DNA from: Pythium myriotylum
Lineage: Eukaryota; Oomycota; Peronosporomycetes; Pythiales; Pythiaceae
Length of the DNA stretch: 64,000 bases
Direction: 5' to 3'
NCBI GenBank assembly: GCA_023091665.1
Contig: JALJCQ010000001.1
Location: forward strand, 2,480,001-2,544,000
Part shown: in pieces, positions 42,053 to 52,600 of the stretch
Layout of the letters: each line of letters opens with the position of its first letter
How positions within the stretch are numbered: position 1 is the stretch's first letter
Translations under genes and position numbers: made by a program
The notes under the pieces: model-generated
Database searches by the model: none
What the model saw: the letters and a program-made list of their open reading frames with translations, nothing else
Told to the model about the DNA's origin: nothing

Positions 42053-42409
42053 TCACTGACGAAGGCTGCGGCGAGCCTTGCACGACGGTACGAGGTCATC
42101 CAACAGACGCTTGACGTTCAGGGTCTGGCCGTTCGAGAAGGTGAGGTCGCAGTCGGCCGGCTCGAGACGCGCAAGTGCGCCAAGCGTGACCTGGCAAGCC
42201 TCGCTGGCGCACATCAGCACGACCTGGTCGTCATCCGGGATACCCGAGGGCGGGATGAAGGTGAAGGATGAATCGTCCTGGCACTCTTGGAGACGCGGCT
42301 CCAAGGCGAGCTGGAGGAGCTTATCGAGCTCTCCATCGGGGCAGGTGTCGGCGTGCGCGAAGGTGGCGATGGAGGCGACAGCGATGGTGGCGATGTAGGC
42401 GAACTTCAT
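42053..42409 (-). CDS. ELI-17: secreted elicitin, type E
   Basis: This is a 118-aa protein and the most diverged of the paired elicitins. The signal peptide is MKFAYIATIAVASIATFAHA, then DTCPDGELDKLL. It has QECQDDSSFTF, GIPDDDQVVLM, LGALARLEPADC and PSCKARRSLRQ. The six cysteines keep the array spacing. It is identical to ELI-18, from which it is divergent (1.2 kb between starts). Confidence 0.92.
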   Translation of the reverse strand: MKFAYIATIAVASIATFAHADTCPDGELDKLLQLALEPRLQECQDDSSFTFIPPSGIPDDDQVVLMCASEACQVTLGALARLEPADCDLTFSNGQTLNVKRLLDDLVPSCKARRSLRQ

Positions 42410-42455
42410 GGTATCGCGGAGTGAGGCAGTGAGTAGTTGTTCTTGTCTGGAAGAC

Positions 42456-42472
42456 GGAAAGTTGCGGAATGA
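42456..42472 (-). promoter_or_regulatory. initiator element of ELI-17
   Basis: The minus strand reads TCATTCCGCAACTTTCC, 47-63 bp before the ATG. It is a strong match and marks the inner end of IR-4. Confidence 0.7.
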
Positions 42473-43570
42473 AAATGAGGCCCCAAGACGGATCGATCGC
42501 TGTGGTCACGGCATACCCTCTTTAGCGAATGGCTAAGAACTGTGCGCGGAGGGAGAACAGGTCACATGTTGACTTCATCCCTCCTCCTCGCCCCTCCCAC
42601 AAGGATGGATGCTGTTGCGTGACTGAGTGATGAGCAACGACCAAGATCTAGGCAGTTCTAGCCTTCTCAACAGCCCAGAATGTAGACAAAGACTGATCAA
42701 GCGGATCAGCATGATTGGCCTAGTGACACCCACCCTCTCTTCAACTTGAAGTGCCCATCTGATCGCGTGCGTACTGTACCCAACTGAAGGGCTCCACCGT
42801 CGGAAAGCGAATCGTTTCCTACTCTTTTGTATAGACAAATTGTACGCTACACACACTCCGCGATGCTGTTGGGACGGAGATTTAACCGACTCCACCGGTA
42901 TGGCTGTGTGTTCGTAGTGAACTAGTTCTCCATCGCAAATGAATCATGGAAACCTCTCTCGGAACTACTTGTGCCCACTGAGCTCTTTTTTCGAAGCCAT
43001 CTGTCCTCGCTATGCACGAGTGGATGCGCTTTCAGCTACTGATCGGTCTCTCGGGTGGACGTACCAAATAAAGCGCGTATTTGATGGACTAGATGGATGA
43101 AACCTTTGTGCAAATGCGCGACGTGTGCAGTAGGGCTCTAAAATCATAATACCGGTGTCGAGAAGTCCCGAAGTGATTACGCGATTAGGTACATTGATCG
43201 ATGTGGTCTAATCGTCTCCGAAGACTATTGAAAGAGTCCGATGAGTTCTGGAACCAGATACGCTCACAGGACGCAACTTCGATTATTGTATATATTCGAC
43301 TGTCTCCAATCAGCAATACTGTACACTGGATATGGAGCGCACCTTTGCTCATCCCGTCAGCCATCCACTTTGGCAGCAACGGGAGTGCGATTAGTGATGA
43401 GTCTCTGAACAACCGACCAGACTGCGCCACATTGTCGAGTCCACCCGCGGCTGCCAGAGTAGAGTGTAGTCGTGTTTGAAGGCAAGCACATTGAAGTTCT
43501 GGCTCTGCCTCTACGATATTCCTCTTGCAGCTTCCTCACGTGGTGTTCGCCCTACGTTTCTTTACCAGGG
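42473..43570. other. spacer between ELI-17 and ELI-18
   Basis: This is 1.1 kb of unique non-coding sequence holding both distal promoter regions. Nothing else is recognised. Confidence 0.5.
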
Positions 43571-43587
43571 TCATTCCGCAACTTTCC
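43571..43587 (+). promoter_or_regulatory. initiator element of ELI-18
   Basis: TCATTCCGCAACTTTCC lies 47-63 bp before the ATG. Confidence 0.7.
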
Positions 43588-43633
43588 GTCTTCCAGACAA
43601 GAACAACTACTCACTGCCTCACTCCGCGATACC

Positions 43634-43990
43634 ATGAAGTTCGCCTACATCGCCACCATCGCTGTCGCCTCCATCGCCACCTTCGCGCACGCCGACACCT
43701 GCCCCGATGGAGAGCTCGATAAGCTCCTCCAGCTCGCCTTGGAGCCGCGTCTCCAAGAGTGCCAGGACGATTCATCCTTCACCTTCATCCCGCCCTCGGG
43801 TATCCCGGATGACGACCAGGTCGTGCTGATGTGCGCCAGCGAGGCTTGCCAGGTCACGCTTGGCGCACTTGCGCGTCTCGAGCCGGCCGACTGCGACCTC
43901 ACCTTCTCGAACGGCCAGACCCTGAACGTCAAGCGTCTGTTGGATGACCTCGTGCCATCGTGCAAGGCTCGCCGCAGCCTTCGTCAGTGA
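43634..43990 (+). CDS. ELI-18: secreted elicitin, type E
   Basis: This is a 118-aa protein identical to ELI-17 and the last elicitin of the array. The ATG at 43634 follows GCGATACC; the in-frame extension to 43472 is 5' non-coding. Confidence 0.92.
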   Translation: MKFAYIATIAVASIATFAHADTCPDGELDKLLQLALEPRLQECQDDSSFTFIPPSGIPDDDQVVLMCASEACQVTLGALARLEPADCDLTFSNGQTLNVKRLLDDLVPSCKARRSLRQ

Positions 43991-44263
43991 ACGAGTAACC
44001 AATCTCTCGTCAATTTTGTGCAGTTTCTGCTTCGTTTGTCCCGCACGTGGTCGTTGAACCGCACCGATTCTCGATCGTGCGTGTTGCTTGCTTTATCAAC
44101 ACGAAGTTTTCTTTGATGATGTGTTTGTTCTTTACGTTTGCTACGCAAGTGTTGTGGAAAGGTCCTATAGTTCGTGGCTTGAGGAAAAGGGCGTCGTGAG
44201 AAGGGAGAAAATCGCGTACGTGCTCAAAGCAGTGTAGCACAGAGTGACGAGGCATCGCGGCAT

Positions 44264-44862
44264 TTATGCCGCGAGCTTCTTAGCAACCTCCGCAAAGGTT
44301 TGGCCTTGAACCTTGGCGACTTCGAGCTCAAGCTCGGAAGGCTGGCGCGAGCATCGCCACTCGCTAGGGTACCCGCCCCCCAGGGGCTGCCGCCGTGGAT
44401 ATCCTTCATGTCCCCGAGCAGCTGCGAACGGTAGCCGAGCGGGACGTAGATCATACCGCTAGGAATGGCGTCGTCGTGAGGGCTGTGGACTCTTGGCCGC
44501 CGCCCATGGAGCCAGTGCTGAAGAAGAAGCCGGCAGGCTTGCCAATGAGTCCTCCGCTTGCCCAGAGCCCTCCGCACGAGTCGAAGAGGCCCTTGACCTG
44601 CGACGGGAGCATCCCAAAACGCGTGGGCAGGCCGAAGAGCACGCCGTCCGAGTTCTTGAGCACGTCGGGCGTCGCGATGGGGTGGTCGGCCTTGGGCGCG
44701 GCGCCGATCTTGGTGAGCACGTCGCTCGGCAGCGTCTCCTGGACCTGGTAGAGCTGCGCCTCGACGCCCGGCACGAGCTTGGCGCCGTGCTTGACGGCTT
44801 CCGCGAGCTTGCCGATGTGGCCGTAGAGCGAGTAGTAGACGATGGCGATGCGCGTCGTGGAG
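44264..44862 (-). pseudogene. WrbA-type NAD(P)H:quinone oxidoreductase, frameshifted
   Basis: The minus strand encodes a clear WrbA flavodoxin-like protein: TTRIAIVYYSLYGHIGKLAE, then LYQVQETLPSDVLTKIG, GVLFGLPTRFGM and GKPAGFFFSTGSMGGGQEST. After TPFLA (about 44454) about 7 bases are missing compared with the family, shifting GMIYVPLGYRS and IHGGSPWGAGTLA into another frame. A second one-base loss near 44345 moves the end (ELEVAKVQGQTFAEVAKKL) back to a different frame, closing at the TAA at 44264. The N-terminal Met is also not obvious, though an upstream exon ending near GTCGCAG is possible. WrbA enzymes reduce quinones with FMN. Either this is a recent pseudogene or the assembly has small indels here. 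Confidence 0.75.
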
Positions 44863-44880
44863 AGCGAGTTGCGGAGTGGC

Positions 44881-45338
44881 GAGGAGACTGCGACGCGAGC
44901 ATGGGGGGGATTACGTCAGTCGAATCAAGCCAAAACTTCAAGATGGTCTAGTCTCTCTACATGCATATATTATATATACCGATATTTTTATTTGTATTTC
45001 CATTGTTCTTCGACCTCTTCTAACGTATATCAGGATTAGATTCATTATCCACCAGTTTTGAATGTCCACTGTGTTGGATTGATTACGAGTGCTTAATGTC
45101 CGACACAGAGTTACGATGGACTGTGATTGGCTGGAACATTCCCCACAGTTTACGACACCGGACATTCCCCCAATCTACTCATATAAGTTAACCCAACAGA
45201 GGTTCGCATGAAGTAGTACATTGTGATGTTGAAGCAAGCTATTCTTGACTTGTGAGAATCCGCTCGAGTGCCCTGCATGGCGCTGTGCTTCGTTATTGAC
45301 CGACGTCTATCCACCTAAAAGGCGACGAGACCCATAGC
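44881..45338. other. divergent intergenic region
   Basis: This is AT-rich DNA between the WrbA pseudogene and the p25-alpha gene. It may contain a first exon of the former and the promoter of the latter; neither could be pinned down. Confidence 0.4.
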
Positions 45339-46714
45339 ATGGACACACAGTCGCTCGGTAGCGACTCAGCAGCCCCATATCACGCGGACGTGTATGAGCG
45401 ACTGTATGACGTTCGCTCATACACCGGCGTGTACCGCAAGCGCTTCGAACTCGACATCCATGACCTCACGGACGCCATTGTTCACGACCTCGCAGGAACT
45501 GTGCGACCAAATCTGAACCACGACATCGAAGGCCGGCCACGTCGGCCAACTCTGTACCAATGCTCCAGTCTGGATAGAATACGACCGCTCTGTTCTCACT
45601 CATTGAATTCATAGCTCCCCGAGGCTCAGCACTTCGGCATTGAATGCAGCAGCTGCATCGATGGCTATTGATGTATTCGCTCCAGTAGTATGTGCGGAGT
45701 TGTCGGTGTGTGACGATCTAAAAATTGTCGACAATGGCTCTGGTGTGTAGCAACGAAGCCCCGAGCGACCACCTTGTCCAAGTCCCATTCGTCTCGAAGG
45801 CGATCCAAACGACCCGCACACACTACTTAGAGCTGTTTTCCACTACTATTGCCGGTTTGGAAGAACGGGGTCAAAGGGGGCGAGCGAAACTACGATGGGT
45901 ATGTTCTGGTACTAAGCGTGTTGTTGCTCATACAATTCTGGCGACCAACTAGTTCTCTTTCACCAGACAACGCGAACTTTTCGAAGCTTTGCCGTGAATG
46001 CCCGGGTCTAGTTGACGGCGGCTTTACACGCACTGATGTCGACCTGATCTTCATCAAGTCGAAGAAGAAAGGCGAGAGGCGAGTCAACTACACCCGCTTC
46101 TTGGACGCATTGGGCATGATAGCGATCCAAAAGTATCCCGAACTGGTATATCGAACTAGCCACAAATCATAGCTGGTCAAGCGACATTGTGGCTTGACGC
46201 GCTTGTGTGTCTGTTAGTGTCTGGAAGCCTCGGTGCCGACATTGCTTCAGTCCCACATCAGCAAACTCCCGTGCATCGTGGAGTTCGCTCACGGGGAGCA
46301 GGTGCGGTCTTTCGTGTCGTCAATTCCAAAGCATCTTCCATTTACCCGCTTGCGTAGGTCCAAGCAGTGTGGTCTCGTCGATTGGATCGTACGGAATCGC
46401 AATCGTCTTCGTCCTCATCAGCTCCTCCGTCACCTCCGTCGAGACGCTCTTCCACTCCCGACACTTCGCCGCCGAAAGCCAGCGTTGCCTTGACGCCGCC
46501 TGCTCCTTTTCGTTCCTCTCGTCGCCGTCTATCGTCGTCTCCGCGTCCATCTGCAGAGGACCCAGCTCGACGGCGGAGCACGTCTGATGGTGCCAAGACG
46601 CCCTCGCCACCAAAAAAGGGGAATTCTTCGTCTGGACGCATGGTGGCGCTGGTTTCTCCAGTACAGGAAGAGAACGTCGAAGAGGAAGAGGAAACGCCGT
46701 GCTTTGCCTCGTAA
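45339..46714 (+). CDS. p25-alpha (TPPP-like) domain protein
   Basis: Six exons are proposed: 45339-45553, 45615-45687, 45751-45898, 45967-46145, 46218-46301 and 46358-46714, with introns of 61, 63, 68, 72 and 56 nt; frames join to about 351 aa. The p25-alpha core is at about 110-205: LLRAVFHYYCRFG, then DNANFSKLCREC, GGFTRTDVDLIFIKSK and RRVNYTRFLDALGMIA. The family motif usually found after the core (FTG.HK.RFD) appears here before it as SYTGVYRKRFE (about 28-38). The C-terminal 110 residues are Ser/Pro/Arg-rich and end in an acidic patch. p25-alpha proteins bind and stabilise microtubules and are tied to flagella in eukaryotes. The middle exons (45615-45687) are the least certain. Confidence 0.72.
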
Positions 46715-46944
46715 CAGCCTCCGAGGGTCTCCCCACGTCCAAGCGTAACCTCCCAGTGAAAAACACCCACTTCAAGATGACCATTCTCCCACCGTCTTCT
46801 GGAACTGTCTCTGACTGCAACACCTTGCTCTGGCTCTGCACTCCCGAAACACCTCATAATCGAGGTGGATTCTTCGGGTCGCTTCTTCATTTCATCCGAC
46901 ACCTTTCTCCAAGAGCTCCCGAGAAGCCTCGCCCGCCCCCACGC

Positions 46945-48367
46945 ATGACCGCGATGCAGCTGCTGCCGCCCGACTACCACAAGCAGGTCGCGCGCGAGCT
47001 CGTGGCCTTTTTCCACTCCTTCTACCGCTTCGGCGGCGCCTCCAACACCTTCAACCTCGACGACCCGGGCTACCAGAGTCTGCTGCACAACGTGCTCTTC
47101 GCGTCGCTCGCGATCGGCGCGATCGTCTTCATCGTCCTCTGCGTCGTCGTCGTGCGGCGCACGATCCTCCACATCCGCAGCGGTGCGTGGTTCACTGTTT
47201 GGTTTGGCTGGCCTCTCTGCGGGGCTCATCGCGTATGCTGCTGGTCTAGACTATGTGCGTCGCGTGTCCATGGACGCGCAAGCCATGGAGATCTCGGCGG
47301 TCATCTTGCTCACTGTGCTGGCCATAAGCGCGCTCAGCGGGCTGCTGGGCGAGGCGCAAGTCGATTACAGCGCCGGCGTCGTGCGCGGCGCCATGACCAA
47401 CACCAGCAACCTCTTCACCACGTCCCAGCAGCTCGTCCGAGATGCCGTCAACACGAGCGCCGACGTGAGCTTCGTCGCAGATAACCTGGTGGTTTCATTC
47501 AACAAGAGTGATCTTCCAGAGGACGCATTCAAGCTGTCGATTGAGGCGCTCCGACTCACGCATGCTGCAAAGGACTTCTTGAACGCGACGAACACTCTAC
47601 TGCCTACTCACTACGCGGACCTTGCCCGTGAGTGGGAGTTTTCGTACTTTATGCTCAAGTCTACGACCAACTTCGCCATTTTGGCTGTGTCGCTGGCGAG
47701 TTTCTTGTCGATCTCATCGATCGGCTGGTCGATGGTGTCGCCACTGAGGCTGTCGATCTTCGTCATTTTGAGTGTCGTGCCGATTTCCCACACGCTCATT
47801 GGTGTCTATTTGTCATCAACGATCCTCACAGCCGACTTCTGCGCCGCACCGCTCAACAGCACGGTGACGCTGCTGCATACGACCCCTACCGTCAACTATT
47901 ATATTGAATGCCCAGCCAACGCGACCAACCCATTCGCATCTTACTCGTCGAGCGTTCACGAGAGCACGGACTACGTTGTGCACTTGCAGAAGCAGGTCGT
48001 GGACTACGCGCTCCACCATGGCGATGCTGGCGCTCGCATGAAGCGCGACTTCTTGGATCCAATCGGTCAGCAGTTGGAGAAGCTGGAGGGATTCTTGGCA
48101 GGCTTCAACCAGACCCAGCAGTGTCAGCACGTGGCCGCCGACATTTCGCACGCGATCGACGCCTACTGCGAGTTCGGCATCGTCGGCTTCTTCTCGATGT
48201 GGGTCCACCAGATGATCATCTGCTTGATTCTCTTCGTGAGCGTCATCACATCAGTGCTCGTATACGAGCGCGTCCACGCCCGTGAGGTCCGGGCTGACAT
48301 GCGCTACCAGCTTCTCTCGACTTATGAGGACGACGACGTTGAGCATGTCTACTTGTCATCGGACTGA
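46945..48367 (+). CDS. Tweety-family multi-pass membrane protein
   Basis: Exons are 46945-47182 and 47250-48367 (67-nt intron, GTGCGT...TCTAG), giving about 451 aa. The N-terminal segment FFHSFYRFGGASNTF, then DDPGYQSLLHNVLFAS and a strongly hydrophobic helix ending VVVVRR, matches the start of Tweety homologues. Hydrophobicity suggests five membrane spans (about 47-72, 92-115, 220-240, 250-272, 390-415) with a large extracellular region between the last two carrying paired cysteines and Asn sequons (NST, NAT, NQT). Animal Tweety proteins are linked to volume-regulated anion conductance or lipid handling; the oomycete role is unknown. The tail is cytosolic and acidic. A second ATG at 46954 is possible. 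Confidence 0.72.
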
Positions 48368-48585
48368 CCGAGCCAGCTGAAACCCATTTGGAGAACGGAC
48401 CCAGCTCGACCGTCGGCAGTCCATTGCATGTGGTGTGTACTTTTACTTCTCTTGATGAATCCTCGCATTCATATACCGATCTCCTCCGTTTTCTGTTCCT
48501 GATGATCCATGTAACTTTTTTGATTGGATGAAATGGCTGTTTTAGATCGAGTGGGTTGAAAAGTCAATGGGTTGGTCTCACCAGC

Positions 48586-49504
48586 ATGACACAATCCGCG
48601 TCGCCATCTTCTGCCATGTCATCTGCCGGCCCCACCGACCTCGATGCGCTGCGCGACCGCTGGCGCCAGGAGCAGCAAACGCTGAAGCTGCAGCTCGTGG
48701 AGAGCGACACCTGCAAATGGCGACTCGCAGCGGAAGACAACGACGACGACGACAGGACCAAGCCCTTGACGCGCGTCGCAGGCGTTGACATCAGCTTCCT
48801 CAAGGGATCGAACGAGCACGCATGCGCCTCGCTAGTTGTGCTTGCGTACCCGTCCATGGAAGTGCTGTACGAAGCCTACTCGTACGTGTCGCTACCGGCG
48901 CCATACATCGCTGGTTTCTTGGCGTTCCGTGAGGTGCCAGCGTTGACCAAGCTCTACGAGGATCTGCTGCGACGCTGTCCACGTAGGAACAAACTTTAGT
49001 GAGATCGCTATGGTACTACACTAACTTTCGTGTGCGCTATGACTAGAGCACGTGCCCGACGTCACCCTGGTGGACGGTAATGGGGTGCTGCACCCGCAGG
49101 GCTTTGGGCTGGCCTCGCATTTCGGTGTGCTCATGGGGATACCCACGCTGGGTGTGGGCAAGACCTTTCTTCACGTAGACGGTCTCACAAAGGGTGACAT
49201 GAAGACGCTCATGGCAAACGCAAAGGCCGCCGGTGACCAGGTCGCGAAAATCCAGGGAGAGTCAGGTCGCGTGTGGGGTGCCGCACTCTGTGGCCCCACA
49301 GGCGTTCAGAATCCAGTTTATGTCTCCGTCGGCCACCTTTTGTCCCTCGATACCGCCCTCGAGATCGTGTTGGCATGCTCGAAAAAGTTCCGAATCCCAG
49401 AGCCTATCCGTCAAGCCGATCTGCGGTCGCGCGCAGTGATTCGCGAGTGGGAAAAGCCTGGGGCCACAGTAGACACGGCGCTCGACCGCTTCCGATTCGT
49501 TTGA
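48586..49504 (+). CDS. endonuclease V
   Basis: Exons are 48586-48982 and 49047-49504 (64-nt intron), giving 284 aa. EndoV cuts the second phosphodiester 3' of inosine in nucleic acid; eukaryotic forms act mostly on inosine-containing RNA. All family landmarks are present: VAGVDISF with the first catalytic Asp (about 66), YIAGFLAFREVP with the catalytic Glu and base-recognition wedge (about 109-120), LVDGNGVLHPQGFGLASHFG with the next Asp (about 144-163), and GVGKTF in place of GVAKNL with the conserved Lys (about 173-178). An Asp-rich insert lies near residue 50. The ATG at 48586 is the first in frame; the upstream in-frame codon is TTG. Confidence 0.92.
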
Positions 49505-49509
49505 TGTAT

Positions 49510-50751
49510 TCATAGAATAACGCACCATTTCTGGAAGAATGACTGGTGTTCGTCGTGAGCGCCGTCGGCGTTTGCTCGGTGGACGTCCGTTGGTACTCGA
49601 TCTCCTGTACCACTAGACTGTAGCTGCGTCGGCGCTGGGAAGAGCTTGATCAGCTGCTTGATATCGTAGTCCGACATGTATGGGTCGAGATACCACATGC
49701 GGTGGTGGTTTGTTGGGTCATACTTGGTTGTGTGAAGCAAGAGGTGGCCGCAGTTGAGGTCTTGGATGAGAACTTTTACAGCTGCGTGCGCGAAATCAGT
49801 GCCACTCTCGACAAATGTGGCGTCAGCGACTAGAAGAATCACGGTGAATAGACTGTTGGTACGCGTACGCAACAAAAACATCAAACTACCTTTCCATGCA
49901 ACGACGGTTGGGCTTCCCAAGTTCCACTCGAGCATGCGTCGTAGACCTGCCAGGAACGGGTGGTATGCGATGTCCGCAATATGCTCCTTGAGGAACTCCT
50001 CGACGCGAATGCGTTGGGTCATCTGTGCGGTAGCTGACCGCACGTAGTGTTCATGGATTCGAATAATTAGGTGCTGGCTGCCGTCCGGGTTTGTCCACGG
50101 ATCTAAGTTTGTACTTAGACCGGCCTTCAGCACATGCTTATCAAATGCCTCGTACTGCAGCGGGACAGCCAAGTTTCAGTGTTTGTCATGATTCGCGTTA
50201 GTGCTGGTATCCGTACGTTCTTTAGAGCGATGAGCCGGTGGTAGCCGCTGCGGACTTCGTTCTTGATGCGTTCCATCGAGACGATCCTAAGCGCAGTGCA
50301 AGTCATGTCAAAACGACCTCAAACTAATTGAAACAGCTACTGGAGCTACGTTACTCGTCGTTATAGCTCTCGTCGTGGCCAGCGACCGGGCACTTGGTGA
50401 ACCTCAACGACGCGATGATCTCTTGAAGAGCTACGTCCTCGCTCGTCGGCGCCAAGTCGCTCGTTTCGATCCTTTGTCACCACCCACACATCAGCAGTCG
50501 TTCAAGGCGCGAAACGATGACGCGACAAGCATTGCGCACACGATCTGCTCGGCGCTCGAGTTCTCGAAATGGTCAATCACGCGCTTGGCGACGGCGTCGT
50601 GCTCTAAGAAGAACCGCGTGCAGACGTCGCGCCAGCGCGTCAGACGCGCCGGCTGACTGGTCGCCAGCGCCGCGCACGTGCACTCGTCGTCTATCATCGC
50701 ACAGTCAGCGACCGCGAGCGACCGAGGGACAGAGAGAGACGCACCCGCCAT
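49510..50751 (-). CDS. hypothetical protein, five exons, about 327 aa
   Basis: Exons in order are 50751-50540, 50471-50355, 50286-50217, 50154-49890 and 49829-49510; introns of 68, 68, 62 and 60 nt all have GT-AG ends and join in frame. The last intron is in frame and stop-free, so retention would add 20 residues. I do not recognise the family. The protein looks globular and alpha/beta without signal peptide or membrane span. Features are a helical N-terminus (TRWRDVCTRFFLEHDAVAKR), a middle segment with HEHYVRSATAQMTQRI and GLRRMLEWNLG, and a C-terminal region with MWYLDPYMSDYDIKQLI followed by a low-complexity tail. It ends only 6 bp after the endonuclease V stop on the other strand, so the two transcripts probably overlap. 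Confidence 0.65.
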
Positions 50752-50896
50752 AACGGCCACCTTCGTCCGATCGACGGTTTGCTAATGTTCGTTCCATTTC
50801 CAAGGGCGGAGAGCATGACTATCACCCAATCACAAAAGCGCAACCGAGTTCCATCGTTCGTTATGGATCCATGCCCGCGTTAGATATGGATGCGCC

Positions 50897-52235
50897 CTAG
50901 TCAACGAGCACGTTCAAGAGCGCCTGCCGCTGCTCGAGCACTTCCGGGTCGGCGTTACGAGTCTCCTCGTCCAGCGCTTCGAAGATTTCTTCGAAGCGGT
51001 CGAACTGGATCTTCGCACGCTCCATCTCGTCGTTGTTGTAGAGCGTGATCGCGTAGTTGAGGTGGAACATATGGTCCCTGGTGACAAGCCACGCCCAGTT
51101 AGTGTAGCCATCTCTCTCGCTCGCTCTCTCTCCCCCGATCTCCTCACCTCTCCATCTCGATAGCCTTCTCGAAGGCACTGCAGGCGTTCTCGAAGTCGTC
51201 GAGTCGGCCGAGCGTGATTGCCAGGTACATGTACGAGCTCGGAAAGTCGGGCTTGAGGTTGATGGCGGCGCTGAAATAGTGGAAGGAAGACGCGTACTGC
51301 CCTGTGTTGAGGTGGACAAGTCCGAGATTGTACGACGTGATCCACTCAAAGGGATCTAAGTACAACGCTCGCTTTAGGCACGCCACAGACGCCACGTAAC
51401 GCTGCTTGCCGAAGAAGCACATCCCGATGTTGTTCCAGAGTTGGGCCGAGTTCGGGGTTTGCACAGCCGCGACGCGGTATTTGACCAACGCAACGTCCAT
51501 GTCTCCGTGGTCCTGGATAATCGACCCCGCTGCGAGAATAGTCTTCGGGTTACGGGGGTCGTGGGTGAGTGAGTTGCCGAGGTAGTCAAACGCGCGGAAG
51601 TTCTCACCAATCCGCAAGTAGAGTAGACCCAACGTTGTCAGCAGTTCGGGGTTCTCGGGCGAGAATTCGAGGGCTTCAAGGTAGATGCTGATTGCAGCTT
51701 TGAAATCTTCACGCAACGTGTGCACTTTTCCGAGCTGCAAGAAGGTTGCGTCATGGCGGTTGATGGAATTGGCTTGCTGAAAACACTCGATTGCTCGATC
51801 ATACTCCTTAAGGTACATGTAGCAGAGCCCAATGCTGTGAAAAATCTCCCAGTCGTCGGCTTTGCCCATCGAAATAATCTCTTCGTACACCTCGATCGCA
51901 GCTGTGTGCTTTCCCAGCAGGTACAACGAGCGTCCGACTTGTTTCAGGTTCTCCTTGTTATCGGGATTCAAGCACGTGGCTGCCTGCAGCAATTGAAGAC
52001 TCTCCTGGATACGCCCGGAATGGCGTAGAATCAGGGCTTTGACGTAAATTGGGTACTCGCTGAGACCCTGATGCTTCTTTAGTACATCTTCGATCACGCG
52101 AAGGCACTCCTTGAATTCACCACGAAGATAAAGACGATGGAGAAACCAGTTCATTGATGACGGGTCGGACTGGGTTTGGCGCATGGGATAATGGTCGCGA
52201 GGCGACTTGATGTTGTCGAGGGAATTACCTGGCAT
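50897..52235 (-). CDS. BBS4: Bardet-Biedl syndrome 4 protein (BBSome subunit)
   Basis: Exons are 52235-51148 and 51077-50897 (70-nt intron, GTGAGG...CACCAG), giving 422 aa. The protein is a continuous array of about eleven tetratricopeptide repeats, with BBS4-typical stretches NWFLHRLYLRGEFKECL near the start, KQVGRSLYLLGKH, LWNNIGMCFFGKQRYVASVA and CLKRALYLDPFEWITSYNLG, and the end HMFHLNYAITLYNND. BBS4 is a subunit of the BBSome, which moves membrane cargo in cilia and flagella; oomycete zoospores are flagellated. The ATG at 52235 is the first in frame. The length fits the conserved part of the family (about 420-520 aa), lacking only the variable tail. Confidence 0.92.
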
Positions 52236-52600
52236 AGTCCTGGTCGTCGCGGCTAGAGAGGACGAAATGTGTTGCTCAGCGAAGGACCATGTGGTCGCAG
52301 ACGCACGCGAACCGACGCCGTGGAAGAGCACGTACTGATCAACTCACCGGTTTACCGAGCCCCCTCATCTTGACTCCTCCAACATCTATTCTTACCTTTT
52401 GTGAGATCAGATAATTTTTTTTTTTACACTACCCTCGCCGAGAGTTGCCTTAATGGTGACACGACTCGCTCAGATAGTCAGAATGGTGGAGTTCCGCCTT
52501 CTTCTCGTTTTGAAAGAGCGGTGAGCTCCGTTGCCCAAGGCGATCTTGTCTATCGCCAATAAAGCATCGAGATAGAAGTGATCATTGCAACATTCCAGTT
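52236..52600. promoter_or_regulatory. divergent promoter region of BBS4 and the cNMP/RGS gene
   Basis: This is 365 bp with a poly-T run (about 52417-52426). No defined element was recognised. Confidence 0.4.

Larger units (their letters stand above)
42052..42472. repeat. left arm of inverted repeat IR-4 (ELI-17)
   Basis: This is the reverse complement of 43571-43991 (about 420 bp). The arm is just CDS, 5'UTR and initiator; 3' and upstream flanks differ. Confidence 0.85.
43571..43991. repeat. right arm of inverted repeat IR-4 (ELI-18)
   Basis: This is the mirror of 42052-42472; the similarity stops at the stop codon on one side and the initiator on the other. Confidence 0.85.

Noticed and set aside
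45615..45750. Actin-like VDNGSG in the plus strand frame
   Set aside because: It is a six-residue chance match; no other actin sequence follows, and the segment is better explained as an exon plus intron of the p25-alpha gene.
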